DNA of 64,000 nt from Mycobacterium sp. UM_WGJ (GTDB lineage: Bacteria > Actinomycetota > Actinomycetes > Mycobacteriales > Mycobacteriaceae): positions 186,001-250,000 of the forward strand of contig NZ_AUWR01000008.1 of assembly GCF_000455125.1 (NCBI RefSeq). Reading direction: 5' to 3'. A program made the translations under genes and the position numbers. Below are positions 8,481 to 17,014 of the stretch, piece after piece. Under the pieces are notes generated by a model. The model saw only the letters and a list, made by a program, of their open reading frames with translations. It did no database searches and was not told the origin of the DNA. The number at the start of each line of letters is the position of its first letter. Position 1 is the stretch's first letter.

Positions 8481-9041
8481 TCAGTGCGACAGATCCGCCG
8501 GCGGGGTGTCGACGAGGCCGGCATCGGGTGCTCCCGACATGCGCAGCAGACCGCGCACAACGCGGATGACCAGCAGCCAGGAGCGCGGGGCACGCAAGTT
8601 GATGCCAGCGATCAGCTGTTTGACCATGGACAGCGTGTCGAAGTAGATACGCTCGATCGCCAGGTTCTCCTGCTCGTCGAAGACGAAGTAGGCGGTCATC
8701 CGGGTGCGGTGGCGTGATCCGGTGGCCGGAACCGTGCCTAAGGGTCCCAGATGTGTTCCGGTCAGCCAGAATTCGACGATCACTGCGTCGGCACTGTGAC
8801 GCAGTGCGATGATCTCGTGGTTCTGGTCCGGGAATGCCACTCGGGTGTCGTGGTAGTAGCCGCGCACTTCCGCGTCGCCGTCGTGCACGGTCAGCGTCGG
8901 GATGATCTCGTAGTGGGGGTGGCCGAACGTGGCGAGCACGTCGTCCCAGTGCTGACGCACTTCGTCCCGAAAATGGTCGAGTACCAGCTGCTCACGGGCG
9001 CGCAAGACCTCGATGGACGGGATGGCGTAGCGGTTGGTCAC
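8481..9041 (-). CDS. SnoaL/NTF2-like ester-cyclase-type protein
   Basis: A 186-residue protein with the SnoaL-like (NTF2) alpha+beta barrel pattern: N-terminal helices, DDVLATFGHPHYEIIPT, the strand region EVRGYYHDTRVAFPD and ALRHSADAVIVEFWLTGTHLGPL, typical of the aldol-condensing polyketide-cyclase and ester-cyclase branch. A C-terminal tail of about 50 residues contains a helix (SWLLVIRVVRGLL). Such proteins hold hydrophobic ring substrates, sometimes catalytically. It lies 45 bases after the MerR gene in the cluster. The substrate is unknown. Confidence 0.8.
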   Translation of the reverse strand: MTNRYAIPSIEVLRAREQLVLDHFRDEVRQHWDDVLATFGHPHYEIIPTLTVHDGDAEVRGYYHDTRVAFPDQNHEIIALRHSADAVIVEFWLTGTHLGPLGTVPATGSRHRTRMTAYFVFDEQENLAIERIYFDTLSMVKQLIAGINLRAPRSWLLVIRVVRGLLRMSGAPDAGLVDTPPADLSH

Positions 9042-9086
9042 GGTGTCCCCCTCATGGAGTCAGGCGTTGTCCTGCACGCGCTCCTC

Positions 9087-9836
9087 TTACTCGTGGCTCG
9101 CCTGCCGATACTGCCGCAACTCGGCGCGCACCGCCGCATCGAATGCCCGGTCCAGACTGGCGTGCGCCGCCCGTCGGGCCACCCTGCGCATGGCGTTGAC
9201 CAGGTCGGCAGCCCAGGCGAGTTCGTCGTCATTGGCCGGTAACCACCCGGGCCCGCGCTGGCGGACCACCTCGGCATGTCCGCTGCGGGTCAGAAGTCCG
9301 GCCGCATCGTCCAACTTCTGGTCGACGGCAATCACGGTCTCCAGCATCACCGCCAAGGGCATCCCCCGCGACATCAGCGTGGCGAGATCATCGATCTGAT
9401 CGGTGTCGGTCACCCGGTAGACGTCGTCGGTGTCGGTCGGCTCGATGACTCCACTGGCGGTCAGGCGCCGCAACAAGGGGGCGTCCAACTGGCCCAGCCG
9501 CGCCTCCAATTGTTCGCGCGTCATCGTCCTCGACACCGGACGCGACCATGGCGCAGTCACCAACTCTCCCAGATCAGCCAGATCCAGGACCTCGACCAAA
9601 GCCTCACCGCGCTGCAATCCGGTCAGGAACTTCAGGATGTGTTTGACCGTGAATCCCTCGCCGAGCAAACGGATGATCGCCTGCAACTGCTTGAGGTGCC
9701 GGTCGGTGTAGATCGCCACCCGGCCGCGGCGCTGGGGCCGGGGCAGCAGGCCGCTTTCCTGGTACACCCGGACGTTGCGAGTGGTGGTCCCAGCCTGTCT
9801 CGCAAGATCGTCGATCCGGTACTCGGTCACTACCAC
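9087..9836 (-). CDS. MerR-family regulator inside the BVMO operon
   Basis: A 249-residue MerR protein: winged helix-turn-helix at residues 4-70 (YRIDDLARQAGTTTRNVRVYQESGLLP, then a wing and the helix TDRHLKQLQAIIRLLGEGFTVKHIL), then a helical C-terminal region of about 170 residues lacking the cysteine clusters of metal sensors, so it probably senses an organic ligand or stress. The GTG at 9836 follows the monooxygenase stop (9840-9842) by three bases, so it is made with the enzymes. MerR proteins usually act on promoters with long -10/-35 spacers; its target could be the promoter upstream of the cluster. Confidence 0.88.
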   Translation of the reverse strand: MVVTEYRIDDLARQAGTTTRNVRVYQESGLLPRPQRRGRVAIYTDRHLKQLQAIIRLLGEGFTVKHILKFLTGLQRGEALVEVLDLADLGELVTAPWSRPVSRTMTREQLEARLGQLDAPLLRRLTASGVIEPTDTDDVYRVTDTDQIDDLATLMSRGMPLAVMLETVIAVDQKLDDAAGLLTRSGHAEVVRQRGPGWLPANDDELAWAADLVNAMRRVARRAAHASLDRAFDAAVRAELRQYRQASHE

Positions 9837-9839
9837 ATC

Positions 9840-11324
9840 CTAGGCAGTCAGGACCGGGTCGCTGCGGGTCTTCTCGGCGGTGATCTTGAAGTCTTCCAGC
9901 TCCAGCGTCTTGAGTTGGTTGACGAATTGCGTGGCGAAGCCCGGGAACATGGTGGCGTTGAAACCGTCCTCGGTCAGATACCAGCTCTGGCATCCGGAAT
10001 TCCACGTGGTGGTCTTCAGGCGCCGCTGGATGTCCTGGTTGTAGCGGTCCTGCACCTCGGGCCGCACGTCGAGCGACTTCCATTGGTACTGAAGCAATTT
10101 CGAGATCGCGCCGACGATATAGTCGATCTGCGCCTCCATGTAGACCAGAGCCGAGCTGTGGCCGGGTCCGGAGTTCGGCCCGAAGGTGAAGAACAGGTTC
10201 GGATAACCCGATACCGCGACACTACGGTAGGCGTAGGCACCCCTGCTCCACTCCGAAGCCAGGTCACGGCCATCGATTCCGGTGATCGGAATCGGGGTGC
10301 CGGTTTTGGACACCTCGAATCCGGTGGCGAACACGATGGCGTCGAACTGGTGCTCGATGCCTTCGACGGTGCGAATCCCCTTGGGCGACAACCGAGCGAT
10401 GGGCCAGGTGACCAGTTTGCAGTTGTCCTTCTGCAGCGCTGGATAGTAGTCACTGGTCATCAGCAGGCGCTTGCAGCCGGCGGAGAAGTCCGGTGTGAGC
10501 TGTCGGCGCAGCCACGGATCCTTCACCTGCGCGCGCAGGTTCGCCAGGCTCAAGGCCTCCACGAGCCGGGTGAACGGGCTGTCCCACACCACGCCGACCG
10601 CAACAGACTCATGGCCCCAGAACCAGGCGGACCGCATCAGCTTCTCGGCCAGCGGCACATCCTTGTAGATCTTCTTCAGCCAGCCACTGGTCGCTGCGTT
10701 GAGCCGTGGCAGCACCCATCCCGGGGTGCGCTGGAACACCTTGACCGACTCCGCCACCTTGACCAGTTCGGGGATGATCTGCACCCCGCTGGCGCCGGTG
10801 CCGACCACGGCCACCTTCTTGCCGGTGAAGTCGTAGTCGTGATCCCAGCGGGCGCTGTGGATCGTGCGCCCCTCGTAGTCCGCCAGGCCGGGGATATTCG
10901 GGAAGCTGGCGTTAGCCAGTGGCCCGGAGGCGAGGATGACAGACTTGGCCCGCACGGCTTCCCGGCCATCCAGGTCGATGGTCCACTCACCGGCGTCCGC
11001 GTCGTAGCTGATCCCGGAGACGTTGTGTCCGAACCGGATATACGGCGCGATCCCGAAGGATTCGACCATGGTGTCGATATAGCCGAGGATCTCCGCGCTG
11101 CCCGAGTAGGTGTGCGACCAGTCGGGGTTGGGAGCGAAGCTGTAGGAGTACAGCCGCGACGGGATGTCGCAGGCCGCACCCGGGTAGGTGTTGTCGCGCC
11201 AGGTGCCACCGACCCGCGTACCGCGTTCAAGGAGGACGAAGTCGGTGATTCCCTGGTCTTTGAGGCGAATGGCGGCACCGATGCCGGCGAAGCCGGCGCC
11301 GATGATGGCTGTTGAGATAGTCAC
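9840..11324 (-). CDS. Flavin-containing monooxygenase, Baeyer-Villiger type
   Basis: A 494-residue FAD/NADPH monooxygenase. The FAD Rossmann motif is GAGFAGIG (residues 8-15) and the NADPH motif is GTGASG (about residue 180); between them YEGRTIHSARWD matches the Baeyer-Villiger fingerprint F/Y-x-G-x3-H-x3-W/D. The family inserts oxygen next to a ketone (ester formation) or oxidises S/N atoms; mycobacterial relatives include EthA and MymA. The following MerR start is three bases downstream and the diiron gene ends 18 bases upstream. Pairing with an HSL-type hydrolase in the same operon would allow ketone to ester to acid plus alcohol; this pathway is inference. Confidence 0.92.
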   Translation of the reverse strand: MTISTAIIGAGFAGIGAAIRLKDQGITDFVLLERGTRVGGTWRDNTYPGAACDIPSRLYSYSFAPNPDWSHTYSGSAEILGYIDTMVESFGIAPYIRFGHNVSGISYDADAGEWTIDLDGREAVRAKSVILASGPLANASFPNIPGLADYEGRTIHSARWDHDYDFTGKKVAVVGTGASGVQIIPELVKVAESVKVFQRTPGWVLPRLNAATSGWLKKIYKDVPLAEKLMRSAWFWGHESVAVGVVWDSPFTRLVEALSLANLRAQVKDPWLRRQLTPDFSAGCKRLLMTSDYYPALQKDNCKLVTWPIARLSPKGIRTVEGIEHQFDAIVFATGFEVSKTGTPIPITGIDGRDLASEWSRGAYAYRSVAVSGYPNLFFTFGPNSGPGHSSALVYMEAQIDYIVGAISKLLQYQWKSLDVRPEVQDRYNQDIQRRLKTTTWNSGCQSWYLTEDGFNATMFPGFATQFVNQLKTLELEDFKITAEKTRSDPVLTA

Positions 11325-11342
11325 AGTGATCGTTCCTCTTAC

Positions 11343-12263
11343 TTACGCGACCGGCTCGTAGGTCAGTTCCTGCGACCAGGTGGGGGTGTTGTGCACCAGC
11401 GCGGGCGGGATGATGCCGGTGATCCTGACCAGGGAATCGGCCAGCCAGTGGTACTTCGAGCTGCGGTCGATAACCTTCTTGCCGTGCCAGGAGATCAACT
11501 GATACATCGGCACCCGGCGCGCGAAAGAGCTTCGTTCGCCGACGCTTTGGAAGCGTCGCATGGCCTGGTAGAGGCGTTCCTCGTTGACGCCCATCGCCAC
11601 GATGTTGTCGCGCATCTTGTTCAGCAGCGGGAAGTAGCTCAAGGTGCCGAGCAGCAGCGCGGGGTTCATCCAGCTGCCCACCAACTCGACGGCCAGCTTC
11701 CGAATGCCGGCGTGGCCCAGGATGTCCATCACCTCGAAGTCGACCGCCAGGTGACGCGACTCGTCTGAGTTGATCCGCTTGAAAACCTCTTGAGCCACCG
11801 GGTCTTTGACCTCGTCGGTGATGAACTTGATCAGCGCGCCGTCCAGGGCCACTTCCAGCATGGGGATGACGGTGCCCAGGATCGACAGCGACATGCTGTC
11901 GGAGAACTTGTCCAGCCAGGTGATCACCAACTGGACGTTGACGCTCGGAGCCGGAATTTCGTCGTCGTCCAGCATCCCCCACCGTCGCATCAACGCGAGC
12001 TCGGCGTTGGCGTGCTTCTGCTCCTCGGCGTGGAAGTGCTCGTAGATGCTCTTCAGGGTCGGGGTGGGAGCCTTCTTGGCGAGCGCCGCAAAGCCCCGGG
12101 CGCCGACGTTCTCGATCCACATCAGGTCGGTCATGAAGGGCTTGAGCTTGGCCCACAGCTCCGGCTCGATCAGCTCGGCTCCGGGGGCGTCCCAATCGAT
12201 GTCGACCAAGGCCCACTGCTTGTCCTTGATCTTCTGCAGCATGTCGTCGAGGTTCATCGCCAT
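11343..12263 (-). CDS. Ferritin-like diiron protein (AurF/R2-like helical bundle)
   Basis: A 306-residue mostly helical protein. Two carboxylate-His motifs are visible, HAEEQKHANAE (around residue 78) and SDESRHLAVD (around residue 167), the E-x2-H pattern of ferritin-like diiron enzymes. Related mycobacterial proteins are usually annotated only as ferritin-like or diiron oxygenase-type. It begins 27 bases after the hydrolase gene and ends 18 bases before the monooxygenase gene, so it is part of the same operon. It could be an oxygenase/oxidase acting on the same substrate; the reaction is unknown. Confidence 0.82.
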   Translation of the reverse strand: MAMNLDDMLQKIKDKQWALVDIDWDAPGAELIEPELWAKLKPFMTDLMWIENVGARGFAALAKKAPTPTLKSIYEHFHAEEQKHANAELALMRRWGMLDDDEIPAPSVNVQLVITWLDKFSDSMSLSILGTVIPMLEVALDGALIKFITDEVKDPVAQEVFKRINSDESRHLAVDFEVMDILGHAGIRKLAVELVGSWMNPALLLGTLSYFPLLNKMRDNIVAMGVNEERLYQAMRRFQSVGERSSFARRVPMYQLISWHGKKVIDRSSKYHWLADSLVRITGIIPPALVHNTPTWSQELTYEPVA

Positions 12264-12290
12264 GATCAGTTCTTTCCTTTCACAAGACGG

Positions 12291-13316
12291 TCATTCGCAG
12301 GTCAGTTCCGGGGAAGGAGGCGCGCAAGCAGCCGCCGCGAGCTCGTCGGATCGCTGGTCGGCGTAGACACCGGCGATGAAGGCCGCCACGCGGCGCAACG
12401 CGGGCTTTGCCTCCGGGGCCAGCCGCGGCAGCGCCTGGAAGACATGCACCATCCCCGGCCATACCTCCAAGGTGGAAGCTCCGCCGTTTCGGCGTATCTC
12501 GGTGTCCAGGTGGCGCGCGTCGGCGCTGAGGATCTCGAAGCCACCTACCTGGGTGAACACCGGCGGCAGCCGATCCGCCCGGGCGAAGTCGAGCCGGAGG
12601 CGCACATGGTCGGGGTCTTGGCCCCGCACGTAGAGCTCCACCAGCCGGCGCGCCGAGGCCGCCGACACCGCGGGGTCACGCCGCACCTTCTCCTGCTGCT
12701 CGGCGAGCTGGAGCGTGAGGTCGATCAACGGCGAGAACAGCACGACCCCGGCCGGTTGAAACCCCGGCTCATCGGCATGTGCGAGCAACATGTCGCAGCT
12801 CAGGTGGCCGCCTGCGGAGTCCGCACCGATCACGACCTCGGCGGCGGCATACCCCTGAGCCAGCAACCACCGGTAGCCGGCTTCGACATCGTCGGCGGCC
12901 GCCGGGAACGGGTTCTCGGGAGCCAAGCGGTAGTCCACGGAGAACATCGGCAGGCCGGTTGCCTCCGAGAGCCTGGCGACCAGCTTGCGGTGGGTCCGCG
13001 TCGAGCACAACACGTATCCGCTGCCGTGCACGTAGTACCCCGCCCGCCGGCCGAACTCGACTCCGGGGCCGAGCACCCATTCGCCGCGCACCCCTGCCTC
13101 GCGCACCGGAATGACTCGGGTGCCGGCCGGCGTAGAGCCGAGCGTTCCCATGATGGTGGCGATCAGACCGCGCGCGAACGCGATACCCGGTCGATTCATC
13201 GGAATCATGTTGTTCAGAACGTGCAACGTCCAGCGCGTGGACGTACCGGCCACCACGGCGCGCATCGACGCACGCGTGGGCACCGGCGGCAGGGGCAAAC
13301 CATCGGGTTTCGTCAC
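12291..13316 (-). CDS. Alpha/beta hydrolase fold-3 (HSL-family esterase/lipase, LipR/LipF-like)
   Basis: A 341-residue esterase of the hormone-sensitive lipase family. An oxyanion-hole motif appears as YYVHGSGYVL (H-G-S-G replacing the usual H-G-G-G), DYRLAPE follows, the nucleophile lies in GADSAGGHL (G-x-S-x-G), and the C-terminal His is in WPGMVHVFQ. It hydrolyses esters of small or lipidic acids. The GTG at 13316 is chosen because the preceding 70 bases form a promoter with an inverted repeat; the open frame to 13634 runs through that promoter and into the next gene antisense. First gene of the eight-gene cluster. Confidence 0.87.
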   Translation of the reverse strand: MTKPDGLPLPPVPTRASMRAVVAGTSTRWTLHVLNNMIPMNRPGIAFARGLIATIMGTLGSTPAGTRVIPVREAGVRGEWVLGPGVEFGRRAGYYVHGSGYVLCSTRTHRKLVARLSEATGLPMFSVDYRLAPENPFPAAADDVEAGYRWLLAQGYAAAEVVIGADSAGGHLSCDMLLAHADEPGFQPAGVVLFSPLIDLTLQLAEQQEKVRRDPAVSAASARRLVELYVRGQDPDHVRLRLDFARADRLPPVFTQVGGFEILSADARHLDTEIRRNGGASTLEVWPGMVHVFQALPRLAPEAKPALRRVAAFIAGVYADQRSDELAAAACAPPSPELTCE

Positions 13317-13338
13317 GGCACATACAACACCAATTATT

Positions 13339-13358
13339 GTGCCATTTGTCAATGGCAC
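13339..13358 (-). promoter_or_regulatory. Promoter/operator: inverted repeat GTGCCATT-N4-AATGGCAC before the oxidative cluster
   Basis: Perfect 8-bp arms (13339-13346 and 13351-13358) separated by TGTC. On the minus strand the repeat contains TTGACA, a consensus -35 box, with plausible -10 sequences 17-19 bases downstream (TGTTGT/TTGTAT) shortly before the GTG at 13316. A regulator bound here would cover the -35 region. The regulator is unknown; the MerR protein encoded in the operon is one candidate, although an 8-4-8 repeat is also typical of TetR-type sites. Confidence 0.6.
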
Positions 13359-13387
13359 GATTGGCGATGTAGGCGTGGCGGCCGGAG

Positions 13388-15460
13388 TCAGGACACCGTG
13401 ACCGGGCCCAACAGCTCGGGCACTTCGGCCTGGTACGGCGGCAGGCTCAGTATGGCCGGCCTGAGTTGGGTCGACGGGGCCGGCGGAGGCGTGGATCCCA
13501 TACTCCAGTTGCCGTCGTTGCCGGCGGTGTAGGCCAGCCAGACCCGGTCGACACCGGCTTGGGCCTTGGCTGCCTTGAGCAGTTCGTTCTGATACCCGGT
13601 GCGGGGTACCGCGAATGCGCCCTGCCCGACGCATGCCAGGGCACCACCGGCGAACTGGCCGGCGCCGGAACTGATGTGCCAGCCGTCAGGAGCCTGGCAG
13701 GCGTAGTGCAGGAACTGGCCGCAGGCCTCCGCCTGGAAGCGACCGTCGCCATTATGCACGGCGCATTGCTGGGTGGGGCTGGACAACGGCTGACCGTAGG
13801 ACCAGCTCCAGGCGAAGCCCGCCAACTGGTCGGCCTGTGGGTCCACAAAGTTCGGGCCGGGCGCGTTGGCACCGCATTTCATCATCTCGTGGATATCGGC
13901 GGACGTCATCGGCTGGGCGTTGCCGCCGCCGGCGAGCACATCGACCAGCGTGCTGGAGTCGAAGAACCGCGTGTAGGAACTTTCGTACTGCGCTCTGCTG
14001 AAGTAACAGTCCGGGTACTGCACGGTGACCGGCCTGCCCTTCTCCGCCACATTGCTGTCGTTGAACCCGAGCGCGTCCCACGCCGCATTCCGGCCACACC
14101 CGCTGTTGGTGAAGAGCAACACCTGCTTGCCGCTCGCCAGGATCTGGGCCATGGTGACGCCCAGCGGGATCGGCTGGGTGTCGCAGGATGAGCCGGGCTG
14201 CACCTGAGAGGGGCGGAACAACAGGTCACGCGCGGAGGTATTGCCCAGCGTGCTCTCGATGACCGCAGCCCCGGCAGGCAGCGACTTGGTGGTGTCATCG
14301 ACCGGGTCGTCGAGCCGATTCTCGATGTAGAGGACCACCACCTGGTCGGGGTGCGCATCCAGCCAGCGCCTGATCTGCTGCAAGCCCGAGACCGCGGGCT
14401 GTTCGAAGGTGCAGCCCAGGTGGTTGTCGAAGCCGTGACACAGAATGGGTGCGTAGCCGCCGGGGGCGCCCAGGCTCGGATACCAGTGCAGGTCGAGCTC
14501 AAGGAACCTCATGTCCAAGTCGAGTTGATCGACCAATGAATAGAGCTGGTCGGGGTCCATGCCCGACAACGTCGGCGGCACGTTGGCATTGGTGTAGTTG
14601 AAAGAGTTATGGGTGGCGGGGATCTGGGCCTCCCCCAGCGGCAGCGTCATGCTCAGCCGGTACTGCTGTACCAGCGCCTTGTGGACCGGACCGGCCAGGT
14701 AGTTCTGCACCGACCGCTGGCCGATGGGGCTGCCGTTGCGCAGCGCGCAATAGTCGATCGGGCCATTGATCACCCGACACTGGCTGGCCACCAGTTGCGC
14801 CGCTGCGTCGAGCGTCTTACAGGTCGCCGCCAGCTGCCCGGTGGCGACATCGAAGCAGGCGCTGATCAGCCCGTGCTTGTTCCCGCCGAACCAGCTGCAC
14901 GCCTCGACGGAACCGACTGTGCTGCAAGCGTTCACGATCGGGTTGGTGACATCGCCGATCGCCTTGCACACCGGGGTGAAGGCCGGACCCAAGTCGGTAC
15001 AGGCGGTAGCCAGCGACGGCGGAGCGGAGGACGGGGACATCACGGTGATACCGACGGTGGCCGGCGTCGAGACCGTCACGCCGTCGGTGGTGGCGTAGCT
15101 GAAGGCGTCGGTGCCGACGAAGCCGTTGACCGGGGTATAGGTGAAGGTAGCGCCCGTGATCGTCGCCGTGCCGTTCGCGGGAGGGCTGACGATGGCGAAC
15201 TGCGTGGCCGGGTTCGCCGGAACGGCAACCAGTCCGGCGCTGACCGGACTGGCGGTGGTGGTCACCGCCACCACGTTCTGCGGCTCCGCGCTGGCCGCCG
15301 ACGCCAGTCCGGGAAGTCCCACCGCGGTTCCCGCCCAAGCGATGAGCACCGACAACACGGCGAGGATCGCCGTCCAGCGCAGGCGGCGCGTTGCGGTGGT
15401 GGTAGCGGCCGGCCACCGGAAGTGGCGCCGAGAACGCTCAATTGCCGCCCCAAAGACCAC
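13388..15460 (-). CDS. Exported PI-PLC-like phosphodiesterase with an N-terminal Ig/cadherin-like domain
   Basis: A 690-residue secreted protein. A signal peptide/anchor with an Arg-rich n-region spans residues 1-58. A Ser/Thr/Pro-rich segment follows with a bacterial Ig/cadherin-like repeat (TYTPVNGFVGTDAFSYATTD, residues about 107-126). The main domain has PI-PLC-like TIM-barrel character: IPATHNSFNYTN carries the catalytic His, FLELDLHWYP the metal/acid residues, and ILCHGF a second His. The C-terminal part is Cys-rich (ACGQFLHYACQAPDGW), probably disulphide-bonded. GTG 15460 has AAGGAG eight bases upstream. Substrate unknown (phosphoinositide or glycerophosphodiester likely). Confidence 0.8.
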   Translation of the reverse strand: MVFGAAIERSRRHFRWPAATTTATRRLRWTAILAVLSVLIAWAGTAVGLPGLASAASAEPQNVVAVTTTASPVSAGLVAVPANPATQFAIVSPPANGTATITGATFTYTPVNGFVGTDAFSYATTDGVTVSTPATVGITVMSPSSAPPSLATACTDLGPAFTPVCKAIGDVTNPIVNACSTVGSVEACSWFGGNKHGLISACFDVATGQLAATCKTLDAAAQLVASQCRVINGPIDYCALRNGSPIGQRSVQNYLAGPVHKALVQQYRLSMTLPLGEAQIPATHNSFNYTNANVPPTLSGMDPDQLYSLVDQLDLDMRFLELDLHWYPSLGAPGGYAPILCHGFDNHLGCTFEQPAVSGLQQIRRWLDAHPDQVVVLYIENRLDDPVDDTTKSLPAGAAVIESTLGNTSARDLLFRPSQVQPGSSCDTQPIPLGVTMAQILASGKQVLLFTNSGCGRNAAWDALGFNDSNVAEKGRPVTVQYPDCYFSRAQYESSYTRFFDSSTLVDVLAGGGNAQPMTSADIHEMMKCGANAPGPNFVDPQADQLAGFAWSWSYGQPLSSPTQQCAVHNGDGRFQAEACGQFLHYACQAPDGWHISSGAGQFAGGALACVGQGAFAVPRTGYQNELLKAAKAQAGVDRVWLAYTAGNDGNWSMGSTPPPAPSTQLRPAILSLPPYQAEVPELLGPVTVS

Positions 15461-15622
15461 CGACCAAACTCCTTATTCGGTTACGACACCGACTCGCTCT
15501 CGGAACACTCAGGCAACTTCCGTAACAATGGGCAACAGAAATCACACCGGCAACACGACACGATCACAGATCGGGCTCAATGAATTCTTCGGCTTAACTT
15601 GGCTTGCGCTCACTCAAAGGAG

Positions 15623-15643
15623 CGCGCCGTTCCCTCCGGCGCG
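15623..15643 (-). terminator. GC-rich hairpin after the porin-like gene
   Basis: CGCGCCG (15623-15629) and CGGCGCG (15637-15643) form a perfect 7-bp stem with a 7-base loop, 14 bases beyond the stop of the leftward gene ending at 15657. No T-tract follows, as is usual for mycobacterial intrinsic terminators. Confidence 0.5.
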
Positions 15644-15656
15644 AACGCCGACTGGC

Positions 15657-16547
15657 TCAGAAGTCCAGAAGTAGAGCGCTCGGCTCGACCACGTCCCCCA
15701 GGTCGAAGTCGCCGAGGTCCGGCGGCGGCGAACCATCGATCGGCGAGTACGAAGCACCGATCGACTCGGCGACAGCGCGCGGCAGATAGTTCACCAGGGC
15801 ATCGACGAAACCCGTTTGGTCAACGTCTTCGAAGGGCGCCAGAATGCCGGCCAGGCCCGGCGCGTCACTGTTGAGATAGGCGTTGAGGAGATCGGCCGGT
15901 GCGCCGATCAAGCCGAAGAGTGCGCCGGTGATATCGCCGGCCGCCAGATCATCGACGAAGTTGCGGGCGAGCGTCTCGAATTCGACGACCACGGCCTGCA
16001 GTGAGCTGAGTGCGGCAAGCCCGACCGGCACCTGCACCGCGTGCAGCGTGGCCATTGCCGCGTTCACGATGTTCCCGACGATGTCGATGGGGATCGCCAC
16101 CAGGCGGTCCACCAGCCCCAGGACCGGAAAGGCACTGATCACGATGATGATCGCCTGCCCCAACGCCTCGGTGATATCACCCGACGAGATGGCGCTGAAC
16201 AGGGTGTCGAGCTGGTCGGGCAGGTTGATCAACCCGTCGACGAAGGACTGGGCGGTGGCCCCGAACGCCTCGAACGTGCGTTGCGCGTAGTCGAACCAGT
16301 TGGTGGCCAGTTGGACGACTGTGGGCAGCGGGTCCTCCAGCCAGTGCGCGCCGATGGTGCCCAGGTTGTTGAAGGTGTTGGTGACCAGGTCGATATAGGG
16401 GTCGAATGGACTGGCCGTCAGCTCGACTACGCGCGCGACGACGTCAGAGGGCGGCGCCGCCACTGGCGGCGCGATCAAGGTGCTCGCGGCCAGTGCTGCG
16501 ATGCCGACGGCAATCCGGGGTTGGCTGACTGATCCCACAACACTCAT
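15657..16547 (-). CDS. Exported hydrophobic protein, possibly related to GjpA-type outer-membrane porins
   Basis: A 296-residue protein. Residues 1-40 (MSVVGSVSQPRIAVGIAALAASTL...) read as a signal peptide, followed by VVELTASPFDPYIDLVTNTFNNLG, reminiscent of the mycobacterial/gordonial proteins annotated as outer-membrane porin GjpA and related exported proteins. The body alternates hydrophobic and small residues with few charges; the tail is acidic (DLGDFDLGDVVEPSALLLDF). The ATG at 16547 is chosen because the signal peptide begins there; the open frame to 16727 is not supported. The family call is tentative; export is firm. Confidence 0.65.
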   Translation of the reverse strand: MSVVGSVSQPRIAVGIAALAASTLIAPPVAAPPSDVVARVVELTASPFDPYIDLVTNTFNNLGTIGAHWLEDPLPTVVQLATNWFDYAQRTFEAFGATAQSFVDGLINLPDQLDTLFSAISSGDITEALGQAIIIVISAFPVLGLVDRLVAIPIDIVGNIVNAAMATLHAVQVPVGLAALSSLQAVVVEFETLARNFVDDLAAGDITGALFGLIGAPADLLNAYLNSDAPGLAGILAPFEDVDQTGFVDALVNYLPRAVAESIGASYSPIDGSPPPDLGDFDLGDVVEPSALLLDF

Positions 16548-17014
16548 TTCATGACTGGAGCCACTACGGTAACTCTGGGCACGCTGGTCAACGGTATAAA
16601 CGGGCGTTTTGCGATTGCCACGTGCCAGCCAGGCCGCCTTTGGAGCGCCGGGTGCATCCGCAGCTGGGGGCACGTACCGCCGGCGGCCGAGCCCGCACCG
16701 GATACCGGGCAGCGAGCGGATCCGCACCGGTCAGTTTTCCTGTCGCCGAGTACCCAAGAAAGGACATAAGTCTTTTTATTCCCGACCTGCGGCTCCTTTA
16801 ATGCATCAGCCGACGGGACATCGGCTATTTCATTCAGGGAATGTTTCAGATCCGAATACGAAAATTGACACGGCTTGCAATAATCCTGTGAGTTGCCAAC
16901 TGACGGCACGGCGTACGGCCCGACATCTGCTGGGGGCATGTCGGAGACGTAATCGCCTGCCGCGCAAACAGCTTGGCGACCACCACCAGTGATCGCTCCG
17001 AACGAGGGGATTCG
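16548..17014. other. 467-bp divergent intergenic region without a gene
   Basis: The region separates two divergent exported-protein genes. It holds a short hairpin AGCCGA-N7-TCGGCT at 16808-16826 and TTGACA at 16865-16870, but the only nearby -10-like sequence (TAATCC) is just 10 bases further, too close for a normal promoter. A GAGGGG Shine-Dalgarno at 17004-17009 serves the gene at 17015. Open frames here have no protein character. Otherwise I see nothing. Confidence 0.5.

Noticed and set aside
9276-11315. 679-codon plus-strand open frame opposite the MerR and BVMO genes
   Set aside because: The minus-strand frames encode clear MerR and FAD/NADPH motifs; the plus-strand translation is low-complexity shadow.
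11790-13532. 580-codon plus-strand open frame opposite the hydrolase and diiron genes
   Set aside because: Runs across three genes and their promoter; no recognisable protein features.
16865-16870. TTGACA as a promoter for the PE-PPE esterase
   Set aside because: The only -10-like hexamer is 10 bases away, and the element lies about 145 bp from the start codon.
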